From the NCBI GenBank assembly GCA_964551735.1, contig CAZKEF010000005.1:176565-240564 (forward strand): DNA of 64,000 nt, written 5' to 3'. Source of the DNA: DAOUAT01 sp964551735. Lineage in GTDB: Bacteria > Chloroflexota > Anaerolineae > CG2-30-64-16. The position numbers and the translations under genes are program-made. The notes beneath the pieces were generated by a model that had not been told where the DNA came from, did not search any database, and saw only the letters and a program-made list of their open reading frames with translations. Each line of letters begins with the position of its first letter. Positions within the stretch are counted from its first letter, which is position 1. This document shows positions 40,636-49,631 of this stretch, piece after piece.

Positions 40636-41664
40636 CTACGGCACGATCACTGTCCGCACTTCGCCGGCGAAACGCTGCAGCGCGTCCAGCGTCGCGTTGA
40701 TCGGCTCGGCCGTCAGCGGAACGACCCGTGTTACCACGTGGCTCAAATCCAGCACCTCGCGGCGGGCAAGCTCGATCAGCAGCGGGAACTCCTGCAGCAG
40801 GTGATCCGAGCAGCCGATGATCTCGCCTTCGTTGCCCAGCAGCTCGCGGTACGAGTCCACCTCGAAGGGCCGGTCGGCGATGCCGGCCAGCACGGCCCGG
40901 CCCTGGATGCCCAGCACCTGCACCGCCTGGCGCATGGTCAGCGGTAGGCCGATCAGCTCCAGCGCCACGTCCACACCGCGGCCGCCGCTCAGGCGCCGGA
41001 TCTCGGCCACCGGGTCGGCCGCGGACGCGTTCACCGGCACGGCCCCGAAGCGCTCGGCCAGCGCCAGCTTGTCCGGGTTGATGTCCACCGCATAGACCGC
41101 CAGCGCGCCCAGGCCGCGGGCCAACTGGATTGCCGACATGCCCAGGCCGCCCGCGCCGAACACCGCGACCGTCTCGCCGGCCCGGAGCCGCCCCTTGCGC
41201 AGCGCGTGGAACGACGTGGCCGACGAACACATCATGATCGCTGCGTGCTCGAAGGGGATCTCATCCGGCAACGCCACCACGCCGCGCTCCGGCACGGCGA
41301 TGTACTCCGTGTAGCCGCCATCGCGGTGCTTGCCCAGCATCTGTCCGTGGATGCAGAACTGCTCCTGGCCGCGGTTGCAGTGATGGCACTGGCCGCACGT
41401 CACCAGGTAGTGCAGGCAGACCCGATCGCCGGGTTTCACGCGCGCCACCCCTGGCCCTACGGCTTCTACCAGCCCGGCGATCTCGTGCCCTAACGTCTGC
41501 GGCAGCGGCCCGGTGGACGACACGCCGGCACGATAATGCGCGTCCGAATGGCAGATCCCCGCCGCCTTGATGCGCACCAACACCTCCCCGTGCCCATACG
41601 CCGGCACCGGGACCTCCTGCAGCGCCAACGGCTGGCCGATGGCGACCAAACGAACTGCTTTCAC
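40636..41664 (-). CDS. Zinc-dependent medium-chain alcohol dehydrogenase
   Basis: The 342-residue protein is an MDR alcohol dehydrogenase. Catalytic zinc ligands include C38 and H60 (GICHSDAHYR and TLGHEIAG). Structural zinc ligands are C90, C93, C96 and C104 (CGQCHHCNRGQEQFC). The Rossmann motif is VFGAGGLGMSA near residue 173, and AVDINPDKL carries the NAD-selecting Asp. It likely oxidises an alcohol or sugar alcohol with NAD. The GTG at 41664 is chosen because AAGGAGGT lies seven bases upstream. It is divergent from a GH4 glycosidase gene, with microrepeats between. Confidence 0.92.
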   Translation of the reverse strand: MKAVRLVAIGQPLALQEVPVPAYGHGEVLVRIKAAGICHSDAHYRAGVSSTGPLPQTLGHEIAGLVEAVGPGVARVKPGDRVCLHYLVTCGQCHHCNRGQEQFCIHGQMLGKHRDGGYTEYIAVPERGVVALPDEIPFEHAAIMMCSSATSFHALRKGRLRAGETVAVFGAGGLGMSAIQLARGLGALAVYAVDINPDKLALAERFGAVPVNASAADPVAEIRRLSGGRGVDVALELIGLPLTMRQAVQVLGIQGRAVLAGIADRPFEVDSYRELLGNEGEIIGCSDHLLQEFPLLIELARREVLDLSHVVTRVVPLTAEPINATLDALQRFAGEVRTVIVP

Positions 41665-41707
41665 AATCTCAACCTCCTTCTTTGACAACGGATAGCGTCT
41701 GTGCTTA

Positions 41708-41818
41708 CATAGCGAATGGCGAATGGCGAATCAGCGAATGACAGATAGCGATTCCAGGCCCACATTCCAGATTCGACATTCCACATTCAACATCGTCCAT
41801 CGTACATCTTACATCGAA
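41708..41818. repeat. Low-complexity microrepeat between divergent genes
   Basis: GCGAATGGCGAATGGCGAAT-type words are followed by CACATTCCAGATTCGACATT and CATCGTCCATCGTACATCTT words, reaching to ten bases before the GH4 start. Confidence 0.8.
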
Positions 41819-41827
41819 AGGACTCCC

Positions 41828-43228
41828 ATGCCCAAGATAACCTTCATCGGCGCGGGCAGCACCGTGTTTGCCAGGAACCTTCTGGGCGACATCCTAAGCT
41901 ACCCTGAGCTGGCTGACGCGGTCATCAGCCTGTACGACATTGACGAGGCGCGTCTGCGTACCACGGAGGTTGTGGCCCGCCGCCTGGCGCAGGGGTTGGG
42001 CGCGTATCCGACGATAGAGGCCACCCTGGATCGCCGCGCGGCGTTGGACGGCGCGGATTACGCCATCGCGATGTTCCAGATCGGCGGCTATAAGCCTGGC
42101 ACCGTGATTGACTTCGAGATCGCCAAGAAGTACGGCCTGCGCCAGACCATCGCCGACACGCTGGGCATCGGCGGCATCATGCGCGGGCTGCGCACCATCC
42201 CGGTTTTCCTGGACATGTGCCGCGACATGGCCCAGTTGTGCCCGGACGCGACGCTGCTGAACTACGTCAACCCCATGGCCATCAACACCTGGGCCATCAA
42301 CCGGGCGACGGACATCAAGACCGTGGGCCTGTGCCACAGCGTGCAGGGCACGGCCGAGCAGCTCGCCCGTGATATCGGCGTGGCGGTCGAGGAGATCAAT
42401 TACGTCGCCGCGGGCATCAACCACATGGCGTTCTACCTGAAGTTCGAGCGGCGGACCCCGGCCGGCGTCGAAGACCTCTACGGGCGGCTGCGGCAGGTGA
42501 TCGCCGAGGACCGCGTGCCCGACTGGAATCGGGTGCGCTACGAGATGCTGGCGCGGCTGGGCTACTTCGTCACCGAGTCCAGCGAGCACTTCTCGGAGTA
42601 CGTGCCGTGGTTTATCAAGCGCGACCGGCCCGACCTGATCGAGCGGTTCAACATCCCGCTGGATGAATACATCCGCCGCTGTGAGGTGCAGATCGCGGGC
42701 TGGGAGTTCATGCGCGCAGTGCTGGAACAGCCCGGCGCGGCGGTGGATGTCGCAGCGCTGCGCGCTAGCCTGATGGCCGCGGGCGCCACCGAACAGGAGG
42801 TTGGCTGGGCGCTGGATGGCCTATCTCGCCTGGACGCGGTCGTCCGCTCGCACGAATACGGTTCCGGCATCATCCACAGCATGGAGACTGGCGTCCCGCG
42901 CGTGATCTACGGCAACGTGCCCAACCGCGGGCTGATCGACAACCTGCCCCAGGACTGTTGCGTTGAGATGCCGTGCCTGGTGGATAAGAACGGCATCCAG
43001 CCCACCCACATCGGCGCCTTGCCGCCTCACCTGGCCGCACTGATGCAGACCAACATCAACGTGCAGGCGCTCACTGTGGAGGCCGCGCTGACCGGCAAAC
43101 GAGAGCATATCTACCACGCGGCCATGCTCGACCCACACACCGCGGCGGAACTGGACCTCGCGCAGATCTGGGCGCTGGTGGATGATCTGATCGCGGCGCA
43201 TGGGGAGTGGTTGCCGGCGTATCGGTAG
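41828..43228 (+). CDS. GH4 family alpha-glycosidase (alpha-galactosidase/alpha-glucosidase type)
   Basis: The 466-residue enzyme belongs to glycoside hydrolase family 4, which uses NAD and Mn2+ in a redox-elimination mechanism. The dinucleotide-binding start is KITFIGAGSTVFARN. NPM at 148-150 and metal ligands C169 (GLCHSVQGT) and H199 (GINHMAF) are present. DTLGIGGIMRGLRTIP (110-125) is typical of the MelA/AglA alpha-specific group. It would act in the cytoplasm on an alpha-galactoside or alpha-glucoside. The ATG at 41828 has AAAGGA five bases upstream; the open frame before it only reads microrepeats. It is divergent from the alcohol dehydrogenase and stands next to a two-component system. 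Confidence 0.94.
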   Translation: MPKITFIGAGSTVFARNLLGDILSYPELADAVISLYDIDEARLRTTEVVARRLAQGLGAYPTIEATLDRRAALDGADYAIAMFQIGGYKPGTVIDFEIAKKYGLRQTIADTLGIGGIMRGLRTIPVFLDMCRDMAQLCPDATLLNYVNPMAINTWAINRATDIKTVGLCHSVQGTAEQLARDIGVAVEEINYVAAGINHMAFYLKFERRTPAGVEDLYGRLRQVIAEDRVPDWNRVRYEMLARLGYFVTESSEHFSEYVPWFIKRDRPDLIERFNIPLDEYIRRCEVQIAGWEFMRAVLEQPGAAVDVAALRASLMAAGATEQEVGWALDGLSRLDAVVRSHEYGSGIIHSMETGVPRVIYGNVPNRGLIDNLPQDCCVEMPCLVDKNGIQPTHIGALPPHLAALMQTNINVQALTVEAALTGKREHIYHAAMLDPHTAAELDLAQIWALVDDLIAAHGEWLPAYR

Positions 43229-43242
43229 TGTTCCTCACGCTT

Positions 43243-43276
43243 TAGCCCGCTTCCCCCGACGGGAGGAAGTGGGCTA
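43243..43276 (+). terminator. Hairpin after the GH4 gene
   Basis: TAGCCCGCTTCCCC pairs imperfectly with GGAGGAAGTGGGCTA around a short loop, 15 bases after the stop. There is only a short T-rich tail. No clear promoter for the response-regulator gene was found in the gap. Confidence 0.55.
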
Positions 43277-43324
43277 TTCTGGAGCGCCATTGAACCAATT
43301 GCGGAGATATCTGTTCCAAATCCT

Positions 43325-44002
43325 ATGTCCGAACACATCCTGGTCATCGAAGATGACCCCCAAATCTCTGATTTGCTGCGCCGGGGCCTGATCTATGAAG
43401 GCTACTCGGTGGCTGTGGCCGGTGACGGGCCGGCCGGGCTGGCCGCGGCGCGTGACAAGCCGCCGGACCTGGTGCTGCTAGATCTGATGCTGCCGGGGTT
43501 GGATGGGCTGACCGTATGCCAGCGGTTGCGAGCGGCCAGCCCGGTGCCGATCTTGATCCTTACCGCCAAAGACGCGGTGCCTGACCGGGTGAGGGGGCTG
43601 GACGCGGGCGCGGACGACTATGTGGTGAAGCCGTTCAGCTTTGACGAGCTGTTGGCGCGCATCCGTGCGCTCTTGCGCCGTCGCGGCCCGGCCGCCAACG
43701 AGGAGACGTTGCGCTTTGCTGACTTGATCCTCAACGCCAATACCCATGAGGTCTTCCGGGGCAGCCGGCGGATCGAGCTGACCGCGCGCGAGTTCGATGT
43801 ATTGCTGTTGTTCATGCAGAACCCACGGCAGGTGCTCACTCGCGACGTGCTTTACGACCGCATCTGGGGCTACGATTTCGGTGGCGAGTCCAACATCATC
43901 GAGGTCTACATCCGCTATTTGCGCGCCAAGCTGGAAGAAGGCGGCGCGCCGCGGCTGATCCAGACCGTGCGTGGGGTCGGCTACGCGCTGCGGGAAGAGT
44001 AG
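43325..44002 (+). CDS. OmpR-family two-component response regulator
   Basis: The 225-residue protein has a receiver domain (about 4-115) with acidic pocket D10-D11, phosphoacceptor D53 (LVLLDLMLPG) and a switch Lys in DDYVVKPFSF. A winged-helix DNA-binding domain follows (about 130-225), with ELTAREFDVLLLF and VYIRYLRAKLEEG. The kinase gene follows one base after the stop, so they are co-transcribed. Target genes are not evident; its own operon and the neighbouring GH4 gene are candidates. Confidence 0.95.
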   Translation: MSEHILVIEDDPQISDLLRRGLIYEGYSVAVAGDGPAGLAAARDKPPDLVLLDLMLPGLDGLTVCQRLRAASPVPILILTAKDAVPDRVRGLDAGADDYVVKPFSFDELLARIRALLRRRGPAANEETLRFADLILNANTHEVFRGSRRIELTAREFDVLLLFMQNPRQVLTRDVLYDRIWGYDFGGESNIIEVYIRYLRAKLEEGGAPRLIQTVRGVGYALREE

Positions 44003-44003
44003 C

Positions 44004-45413
44004 ATGTCCATTCGCACCCGGCTGACGTTATGGTACACGGGGCTGCTGGCGCTGTCGCTGCTGGTCGCGGGCATCCTGATCTATTCCGTGGTCGGTCGTA
44101 TCCTGTTGGCCGGGTTGGATGAACGCCTGGTGACCCAGGCCGAGGATGTGATCGCGATCATCCGGGCTGAAAACGATCCGCTGCAGGTGATGTTGTCCGG
44201 CCGGGCGCAGTTGCCCTCCATTGATGTCTTCGGCTCGCAGTACTTCATCCAGATCGTGCAGCTTGATGGCCGGGCAGTGCAGCTCTCCGAAAACCTGCGC
44301 GGGATCCGGCTGCCGGTGCCCGCGGCATTCATGACCGACATCCGGTTGGGCGAACCGCAGTTCGTCACCATGACTGCGGAGGATGTGCGTCTGCGCATCG
44401 TCAGCCTGCCCATCCCCCTGGGCGACCGGCCCATCGGGCTGGTGGAGGTGGCTGCCAACCTGGCCAGCCTGGACGACGCGCTCACCGTCATTCGCCGGGC
44501 GTTGCTGTTGGGCAGCGTGCTGGCTCTGCTGTTGGCAGCGGTCGGCGGCAGCGTGCTGGCCCGCGCCGCGCTGCGCCCCATCCAGGCCATCACCGCCACC
44601 GCCCAGCAGATCACGGGCACGCGTGACCTGGGCCAGCGCATCCCCGTGGCCGTGCCCACCGACGAGTTAGGCCGGCTCACTGAAACGATCAACGCCATGT
44701 TGGCCCGGCTGGAAGAAACCTTCGACGCGCAGCAGCGACTGGTGGCCGACGTCAGCCACGACCTGCGCACCCCCCTCACCACCATCCAGGGCAACCTGGA
44801 CCTGCTGCGCCGCGGGGCTATTGACGATCCGGCCATGCGCGCCGAGGCACTCCGCGCCATTGGCGACGAGACCGCGCGCATGAGGCGGCTGGTGAGTGAC
44901 CTGCTGCTGCTGGCCCAGGCCGACGCCGGCTTGAAGCTCTACCTGCAGCCGGTGGAGCTGGACACTCTGCTGCTGGAGGTGTATCGCCAGGCCCAGGTGA
45001 TGGCGCAGGGGGTCAAAGTGCGCATCGGCGCGGAAGATCAGGCCGTGGTGCTGGGCGACAGCGACCGGCTGCGCCAGCTCCTGTTGAACCTGGTGGACAA
45101 CGCGCTGAAGTACACCGCGACCGGGGGCGAGGTTACGCTGACGCTGCGGCGGCAGGCCGGCTGGGTGCGGGTGGGGGTCGAGGACACCGGCATGGGCATC
45201 GCGGCTGAGGATCTGCCCCACATCTTCGAGCGGTTCTACCGCACCGACCGCAGCCGCGGCCGCACGGCCGGCTCAGGGTTGGGCTTGGCCATCTGTAAAT
45301 GGATAGCGGACGCGCACGGCGGCCGGCTGGAAGTAGAGAGCCAGGTGGGTGTGGGGAGTGTTTTCACGCTGTGGTTGCCAGAGGCCAGGATTGAAGCTGG
45401 GGACGAGGAATAG
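44004..45413 (+). CDS. Sensor histidine kinase with HAMP domain
   Basis: The 469-residue kinase has membrane helices at about 12-32 and 165-187, enclosing an external sensor region of about 130 residues. A HAMP domain, a HisKA domain with H252 (DVSHDLRTPLTT) and a HATPase domain with N, G1 and G2 boxes (NLVDNALKYTATGG, VEDTGMGIA, GSGLGLAI) follow. It should phosphorylate the response regulator encoded one base upstream. The start ATG at 44004 is chosen because it lies directly after the regulator stop and begins the first membrane helix. Confidence 0.95.
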   Translation: MSIRTRLTLWYTGLLALSLLVAGILIYSVVGRILLAGLDERLVTQAEDVIAIIRAENDPLQVMLSGRAQLPSIDVFGSQYFIQIVQLDGRAVQLSENLRGIRLPVPAAFMTDIRLGEPQFVTMTAEDVRLRIVSLPIPLGDRPIGLVEVAANLASLDDALTVIRRALLLGSVLALLLAAVGGSVLARAALRPIQAITATAQQITGTRDLGQRIPVAVPTDELGRLTETINAMLARLEETFDAQQRLVADVSHDLRTPLTTIQGNLDLLRRGAIDDPAMRAEALRAIGDETARMRRLVSDLLLLAQADAGLKLYLQPVELDTLLLEVYRQAQVMAQGVKVRIGAEDQAVVLGDSDRLRQLLLNLVDNALKYTATGGEVTLTLRRQAGWVRVGVEDTGMGIAAEDLPHIFERFYRTDRSRGRTAGSGLGLAICKWIADAHGGRLEVESQVGVGSVFTLWLPEARIEAGDEE

Positions 45414-45417
45414 GGAT

Positions 45418-45942
45418 ATGAGTACACGCTCAATTCAACCAACACCGCAACTGCCACATCCGCTGGCCCTCCAACTCGGTGAGTTGCTGCGCGCCCGCGG
45501 GCTGACCCTGGCCCTGGCCGAGTCCTGCACCGGCGGGCTGATCGGCAGCCTGATCACCGATGTGCCGGGCAGCTCCGATTACTTTCTGGGCAGCTCGGTT
45601 TGCTATGCTTACAGCGCCAAGGAGGCGATCCTGGGCGTGCCGCACGAGACGTTGCTGGCGCACGGCGCGGTCAGCGCGGAGACAGCCGCGGCCATGGCCC
45701 AGGGCGCGCGGCGGCTCTACGGCGCGGACATCGCGGCCTCTGTCACCGGCATTGCAGGGCCGGGCGGCGGCACGCCGGACAAGCCCACCGGCCTCACCTA
45801 CATCCATCTGTCCGCGGCCGATGCCGAGATCGGTCAGCGCCAGGTATGGTCGTCCGACCGTGTAGACAACAAGCTCCTCTCGGCCGAGGCGGTGTTGCGG
45901 TTAGTGTTGGGGTATCTCAAAGCAGATCCAGCACCCCGGTGA
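45418..45942 (+). CDS. pncC: CinA C-terminal-type nicotinamide-nucleotide amidase
   Basis: The 174-residue protein consists of the CinA C-terminal domain only. Signature segments are LAESCTGGLIGSLITDVPGS, YSAKEAILGVP, HGAVSAETAAAMAQGAR and SVTGIAGPGGGTPDKPTG. PncC deamidates nicotinamide mononucleotide to nicotinate mononucleotide in the pyridine nucleotide cycle. The gene starts four bases after the kinase stop. Its 3' end overlaps the convergent HAD gene by 26 bases. The N-terminal 15 residues (STRSIQPTPQLPHPL) are an extension without homology. Confidence 0.9.
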   Translation: MSTRSIQPTPQLPHPLALQLGELLRARGLTLALAESCTGGLIGSLITDVPGSSDYFLGSSVCYAYSAKEAILGVPHETLLAHGAVSAETAAAMAQGARRLYGADIAASVTGIAGPGGGTPDKPTGLTYIHLSAADAEIGQRQVWSSDRVDNKLLSAEAVLRLVLGYLKADPAPR

Positions 45943-46726
45943 GGCTCCGCACCACGGGATACCCATCCGCTTGAATCGTGTCGGTGCGGTCAATGAGGAC
46001 GCCGGCGATGCCCACGGCCTGCGCGCCGCGCACGTCGGCGCTGAGGCTGTCGCCCACATGGAGGGTTCGGCCGGGCTCGCTCTGGCCTTGCGCCAGGGCC
46101 GCGTGAAAGATGCGGGGGTTCGGTTTGGTCGCGCCCACGCGGGCCGAGGTGATGATGAAGTCGAAGTACGGGTTGAATCCCAGGCGTTCGCACAGTTCTG
46201 GCAGGCGCCAGCCCCAGTTGGAGAGGATGCCCAGTCGCGGCACAATCCGGCGCAGCGCAGCCAGCGCCTCGAAGGCTTCGGGGTACACCGTGTAGGTCGC
46301 CAGGTCGTTGAACAGCTCGTTGGAACGCACGTTGACCCGGCGGACCAGCGTAGGATCGGTGACCCCAAGATAGCCAAGGATGCGCCGGTCAATCTCCAGC
46401 GACCACGCCCGGTCGGCCTCCAGGCTCGGCTCCCAAACCCGGACGGCGTCCTCCGGCAGCCAGGCTTCCCAGAAGCGCGCCTGCGCGGCCCGCACGTCGA
46501 CGAGGGTGGTCGGAATGCCGGCATCGATGAGCATCTCGGCCACGTAGGCGTCGAGGCCGCTGTGTATGGCAACCAGCGTGAAACCCATGTCCAACGTTAC
46601 CAAGTCGTAACGGCCGTTGCGCCGAAGGATGTGGGTTTCGTAAGGCGGATGCCACCCTTCGACAAGCTCAGGGTGGCTGTGGGTTGGGTTTTCGGAGAAG
46701 GTTTCATCTTGAGGGAACATCGCCAT
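45917..46726 (-). CDS. HAD-superfamily hydrolase with unusual motif I
   Basis: The 269-residue protein has the HAD fold: motif I YDLVTLDMGFTLV with nucleophile D46, motif II LGILSNWGWRLPEL, a motif III lysine in ARVGATKPNPRIF, and motif IV LHVGDSLSADVRGAQAVG. The second aspartate of the DxDxT motif is Gly48, so phosphatase activity may differ from the norm. Residues 13-36 (NPTHSHPELVEGWHPPYETH) look like an insertion derived from a CTTCGACAAGCTCAGGGTGG-type repeat. The ATG at 46726 has AGGAA five bases upstream and shares its bases with the ATG of the divergent gene (CATG). Confidence 0.85.
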   Translation of the reverse strand: MAMFPQDETFSENPTHSHPELVEGWHPPYETHILRRNGRYDLVTLDMGFTLVAIHSGLDAYVAEMLIDAGIPTTLVDVRAAQARFWEAWLPEDAVRVWEPSLEADRAWSLEIDRRILGYLGVTDPTLVRRVNVRSNELFNDLATYTVYPEAFEALAALRRIVPRLGILSNWGWRLPELCERLGFNPYFDFIITSARVGATKPNPRIFHAALAQGQSEPGRTLHVGDSLSADVRGAQAVGIAGVLIDRTDTIQADGYPVVRSLTGVLDLL

Positions 46727-46991
46727 GTCACTTCCTGCATTTATCAATGAGCCGGTCCTCGTCCAGGCCCGCTTCTTGCCCGATGGCCGGGTGCAGCCTA
46801 CCGCGTTCATCTGGCGGGATCGCACCCGCTACATCGCCGACTGGGGCCGCCAGTGGGATGAGGTCGCGGATGGCGCCACCTGGCGCTGCTTGCTGGTGCG
46901 CACCCCCACGCAGGAGACCTTCGAACTGCGCTGCGCGCTGGCCGAGGGGCGGTGGGTGCTGGCGCGGGCGTGGCTGCGAGAGGACGTTTGA
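46725..46991 (+). CDS. Small conserved protein of unknown function
   Basis: The 88-residue protein starts MSLPAFINEPVLVQARFLPD and contains FIWRDRTRYIADWGRQWDE and RWVLARAWLREDV. It resembles the small DUF6504-type beta-rich proteins, but this is only an impression. GAGGGA precedes the ATG. The start overlaps the start of the divergent HAD gene by two bases. Its stop codon lies inside the ACGTTTGA repeat shared with the helicase gene end. Confidence 0.6.
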   Translation: MSLPAFINEPVLVQARFLPDGRVQPTAFIWRDRTRYIADWGRQWDEVADGATWRCLLVRTPTQETFELRCALAEGRWVLARAWLREDV

Positions 46992-47016
46992 ACGTTTGAA
47001 CGTTTCAACGTTCAAC
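46984..47016. repeat. AACGTTTGAACGTTTGAACG palindromic microrepeat
   Basis: It carries the stop codons of both convergent genes, the small protein (TGA at 46989-46991) and the helicase (stop at 47005-47007). Confidence 0.8.
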
Positions 47017-49332
47017 CCGCCTCAGCTTCGCAAACCCCGCCAGCAGCATCTTCGTCCCGCGGCCGACGAAGGCGACGGTCACTTCCTCATCGTCGGCCGT
47101 GACTTCGGATTTCAACACGATGCCCTGCCCGAACAGGCCGTGGTCCACCCGGTCGCCCGGCTTGAACTGGGGCGGGCGATCCCTGCGGCCGGGCGTCGGC
47201 TCAGCCTTGGGCTGCGTGGCGTTTCCCGGCGACCACGCCGTGCTGCTGCCGCGTGAGGCCATCGAGCCGCCGCCGAACCGTTCACCGCCCAACGGCGTCC
47301 CCGTCCGCCCGAAGCTCCCCTGCTCCCCTGCTCCCCTGCTAACGCTGCTCATCCCCTTGACATCGCGCAGGAAGCGTGACGGCTCGAAGACCTCGGTCCG
47401 ACCCCAAATGGTGCGGCGGAACGCGTGCAACAGGTACACCCGATCCTTCGCCCGCGTCACTGCCACGTACATCAGCCGGCGCTCCTCTTCCATTTGATCG
47501 GGATCATCCTTGCTGCGGCTATGCGGGAAGATGTTCTCCTCTAGCCCCACGATGAACACCACCGGGAACTCCAACCCCTTGGCGGTGTGGATGGTGAGCA
47601 GCGTCACCCGGTCGTCCTCATCGGTGATCTCGTCCTGATCTGAGACCAGCGCCACTTCCTCCAGGAACGCGGTCAGCCGCAGATCGGGTGGGAAGTCGTC
47701 GTAGTGCGTCGCCACGCTGCGGAGCTCCTGCAGGTTGGCGAAGCGATCCTCGCCCTCCTCGGTGCCATCGCGCAGCCACGTGGCGTAGCCCGACTCCTCC
47801 GCGATGCGGTCCAGCAGCGCGGCCACGGTGAGACCGTCTTTGGCCGCGATCCACTTCGCCAGCATCCGGTAGAACGCGGTCAGCGCGCGCTGCGCGGCCG
47901 TGCCGAATGGATGCTGCGGCGGTCTGGTGTCGCGTGCCATGATATCAGGCGGCAGCGCCGGGCTGACCAGGTCGCCCGCCACCAGCGCCAATCCGGCTAC
48001 CATCGGAACGCCCAGCTCGGTGCTCCACGTCGCCAGGGCCGAGATCGTCTTGTCGCCGATGCTGCGCGGGGGCGTGTTGATGATGCGGGTCAGGCTGATG
48101 TTGTCGGCCGGGTTGTGCACCAGCCGCAGGTAGGCTAGCGCGTCCTTGATCTCTTTGCGTTGATAAAAGCGGGTGCCGCCCACCAGCCGGTAGGGCATCC
48201 CGCGTGCCACGAAGGCATCTTCCAGCGCGCGCGATTGCGCGTTGGTGCGGTACATCACCGCGCAGTCGCCCAGCCGCGCCTCGCGGGACGCGACCAACCG
48301 CTGGATCGTGCTCGCCACGAACGCGGCTTCGTCGGCTTCGTCGTAGGCCTCGTGATCCACAATCTGCAGGCCGCGGCCGCGGTCGGTGCGCAGCGTCTTG
48401 GGCGTCCGGTGGCGGTTTTTGGCGATGATCACGTTAGCCGCGTCCAGGATGGTCTGTGTGGAGCGATAGTTCTGCTCCAACAGGATCACCCGCGCCTCGG
48501 GGAAGTCCTCGCGGAACCGCCTTACGTTGCGGTAATCGGCCCCGCGCCAGCCGTAGACCGACTGATCCTCGTCGCCCACCGCGAAGACGTTGCGGCGTTG
48601 CGGCTGCGCGCCCAGCAGGCGCACCAGCTCATACTGCGCGGTGTTGGTGTCCTGGAACTCGTCCACCAGCAGGTATTCGTAGCGTTCCTGGTAGCGCCGC
48701 AGCACCTCCGGCTGCTCCTGAAACAGCCAGGTGGCCCGGGTCAGCAGGTCGTCGAAGTCCAGCGCGGCGTTGGCGGCCATGAGCTCCTGGTAGCGCGCGT
48801 AGACCCGCCGCGCCACCTCCTCGAAGTAGGTGGCAGCCTGGTACTGCTCCGGTTTGATCAGCTCGTTCTTGGCCTTGGAGATGGCCGCACGCATGGCCTC
48901 GGGCCGGTACATTTTTTCGTCCAGCTTCAGGTCGCGCAGGGTTTGTTTGATCGCGCTGAGCTGCTCGCCGTCGTCGTAGATCACGTAGTTGGGGTTCAGC
49001 CCGGCCGGCTCAGCCTCGACGCGCAGGATGCGAGCGCACAGGCTGTGGAAGGTGCCGATGGTCAGCCCCTTCCAGCCGGTGCTGACCGGCACTGATTCGC
49101 CCACCAGCCGGTGGATGCGCTCCCGCATCTCGCCCGCGGCCTTGTTGGTGAAGGTGACGGCCATCACCGCGCGCGGGTGCACGCCCTCTGCGCGCAACAG
49201 ATACGCCACGCGATGCGCCAGCACGCGCGTCTTGCCCGAACCCGGCCCGGCCAGCACCAGCACCGGCCCTTTTGTCGCGGTCACCGCCTCCCGCTGCGCG
49301 GGGTTGAGGCCGGCGAGGATTTCGTCTTGCAT
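47005..49332 (-). CDS. pcrA: ATP-dependent DNA helicase PcrA/UvrD
   Basis: The 775-residue SF1A helicase has Walker A GPGSGKT (29-35), motif II in LLVDEFQDTN, motif III AVGDEDQSVYGWRG, motif IV LEQNYRST, and motifs V-VI HTAKGLEFPVVF and YVAVTRAKDRVYL. It unwinds DNA 3' to 5' in repair and replication-fork upkeep. The C-terminal linker, about residues 660-730, is low in complexity (SVSRGAGEQGSFGRTG, FGGGSMASRGSS) and includes a GGGGAGCA microrepeat at 47315-47340. A Tudor-like end follows (FKPGDRVDHGLFGQGIVL). The ATG at 49332 has GGAG five bases upstream and matches the conserved start. Confidence 0.95.
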   Translation of the reverse strand: MQDEILAGLNPAQREAVTATKGPVLVLAGPGSGKTRVLAHRVAYLLRAEGVHPRAVMAVTFTNKAAGEMRERIHRLVGESVPVSTGWKGLTIGTFHSLCARILRVEAEPAGLNPNYVIYDDGEQLSAIKQTLRDLKLDEKMYRPEAMRAAISKAKNELIKPEQYQAATYFEEVARRVYARYQELMAANAALDFDDLLTRATWLFQEQPEVLRRYQERYEYLLVDEFQDTNTAQYELVRLLGAQPQRRNVFAVGDEDQSVYGWRGADYRNVRRFREDFPEARVILLEQNYRSTQTILDAANVIIAKNRHRTPKTLRTDRGRGLQIVDHEAYDEADEAAFVASTIQRLVASREARLGDCAVMYRTNAQSRALEDAFVARGMPYRLVGGTRFYQRKEIKDALAYLRLVHNPADNISLTRIINTPPRSIGDKTISALATWSTELGVPMVAGLALVAGDLVSPALPPDIMARDTRPPQHPFGTAAQRALTAFYRMLAKWIAAKDGLTVAALLDRIAEESGYATWLRDGTEEGEDRFANLQELRSVATHYDDFPPDLRLTAFLEEVALVSDQDEITDEDDRVTLLTIHTAKGLEFPVVFIVGLEENIFPHSRSKDDPDQMEEERRLMYVAVTRAKDRVYLLHAFRRTIWGRTEVFEPSRFLRDVKGMSSVSRGAGEQGSFGRTGTPLGGERFGGGSMASRGSSTAWSPGNATQPKAEPTPGRRDRPPQFKPGDRVDHGLFGQGIVLKSEVTADDEEVTVAFVGRGTKMLLAGFAKLRRVER

Positions 49333-49631
49333 GATTACTCCAAGAAACGGGCTACGCGTACCCCCGCCCCGAGGTCCTGCTTGCGCGGCGGGGCGGGCTA
49401 CGCGTAGCCCACGAAGTTTCGATAGGAAGGCTAAATTGTGCGGTCTATCATGTCGGGGTGTTGACGGATCCACCCGACCAGCGCCGCAAGCACCTTTTCG
49501 ATGTCGCCCAACTGAGTGGTGCAGATGTCAAACAACTCTTGATTCAGATACTTTACACTATACCGCAACCGGCGTGAAAATCAAAGTAGACACCGGGAAG
49601 GCTGTGATGGCGTCTCTCCCTATTCGGCTTG
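49333..49631. other. Intergenic region with inverted repeat and a possible gene remnant
   Basis: An inverted repeat at 49349-49410 has arms with GGGCTACGCGTA. On the minus strand, 49440-49580 reads as a short open stretch ending in QLGDIEKVLAALVGWIRQHP, without a clear start or ribosome site. It may be the tail of a decayed gene. No promoter is obvious. Confidence 0.4.
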
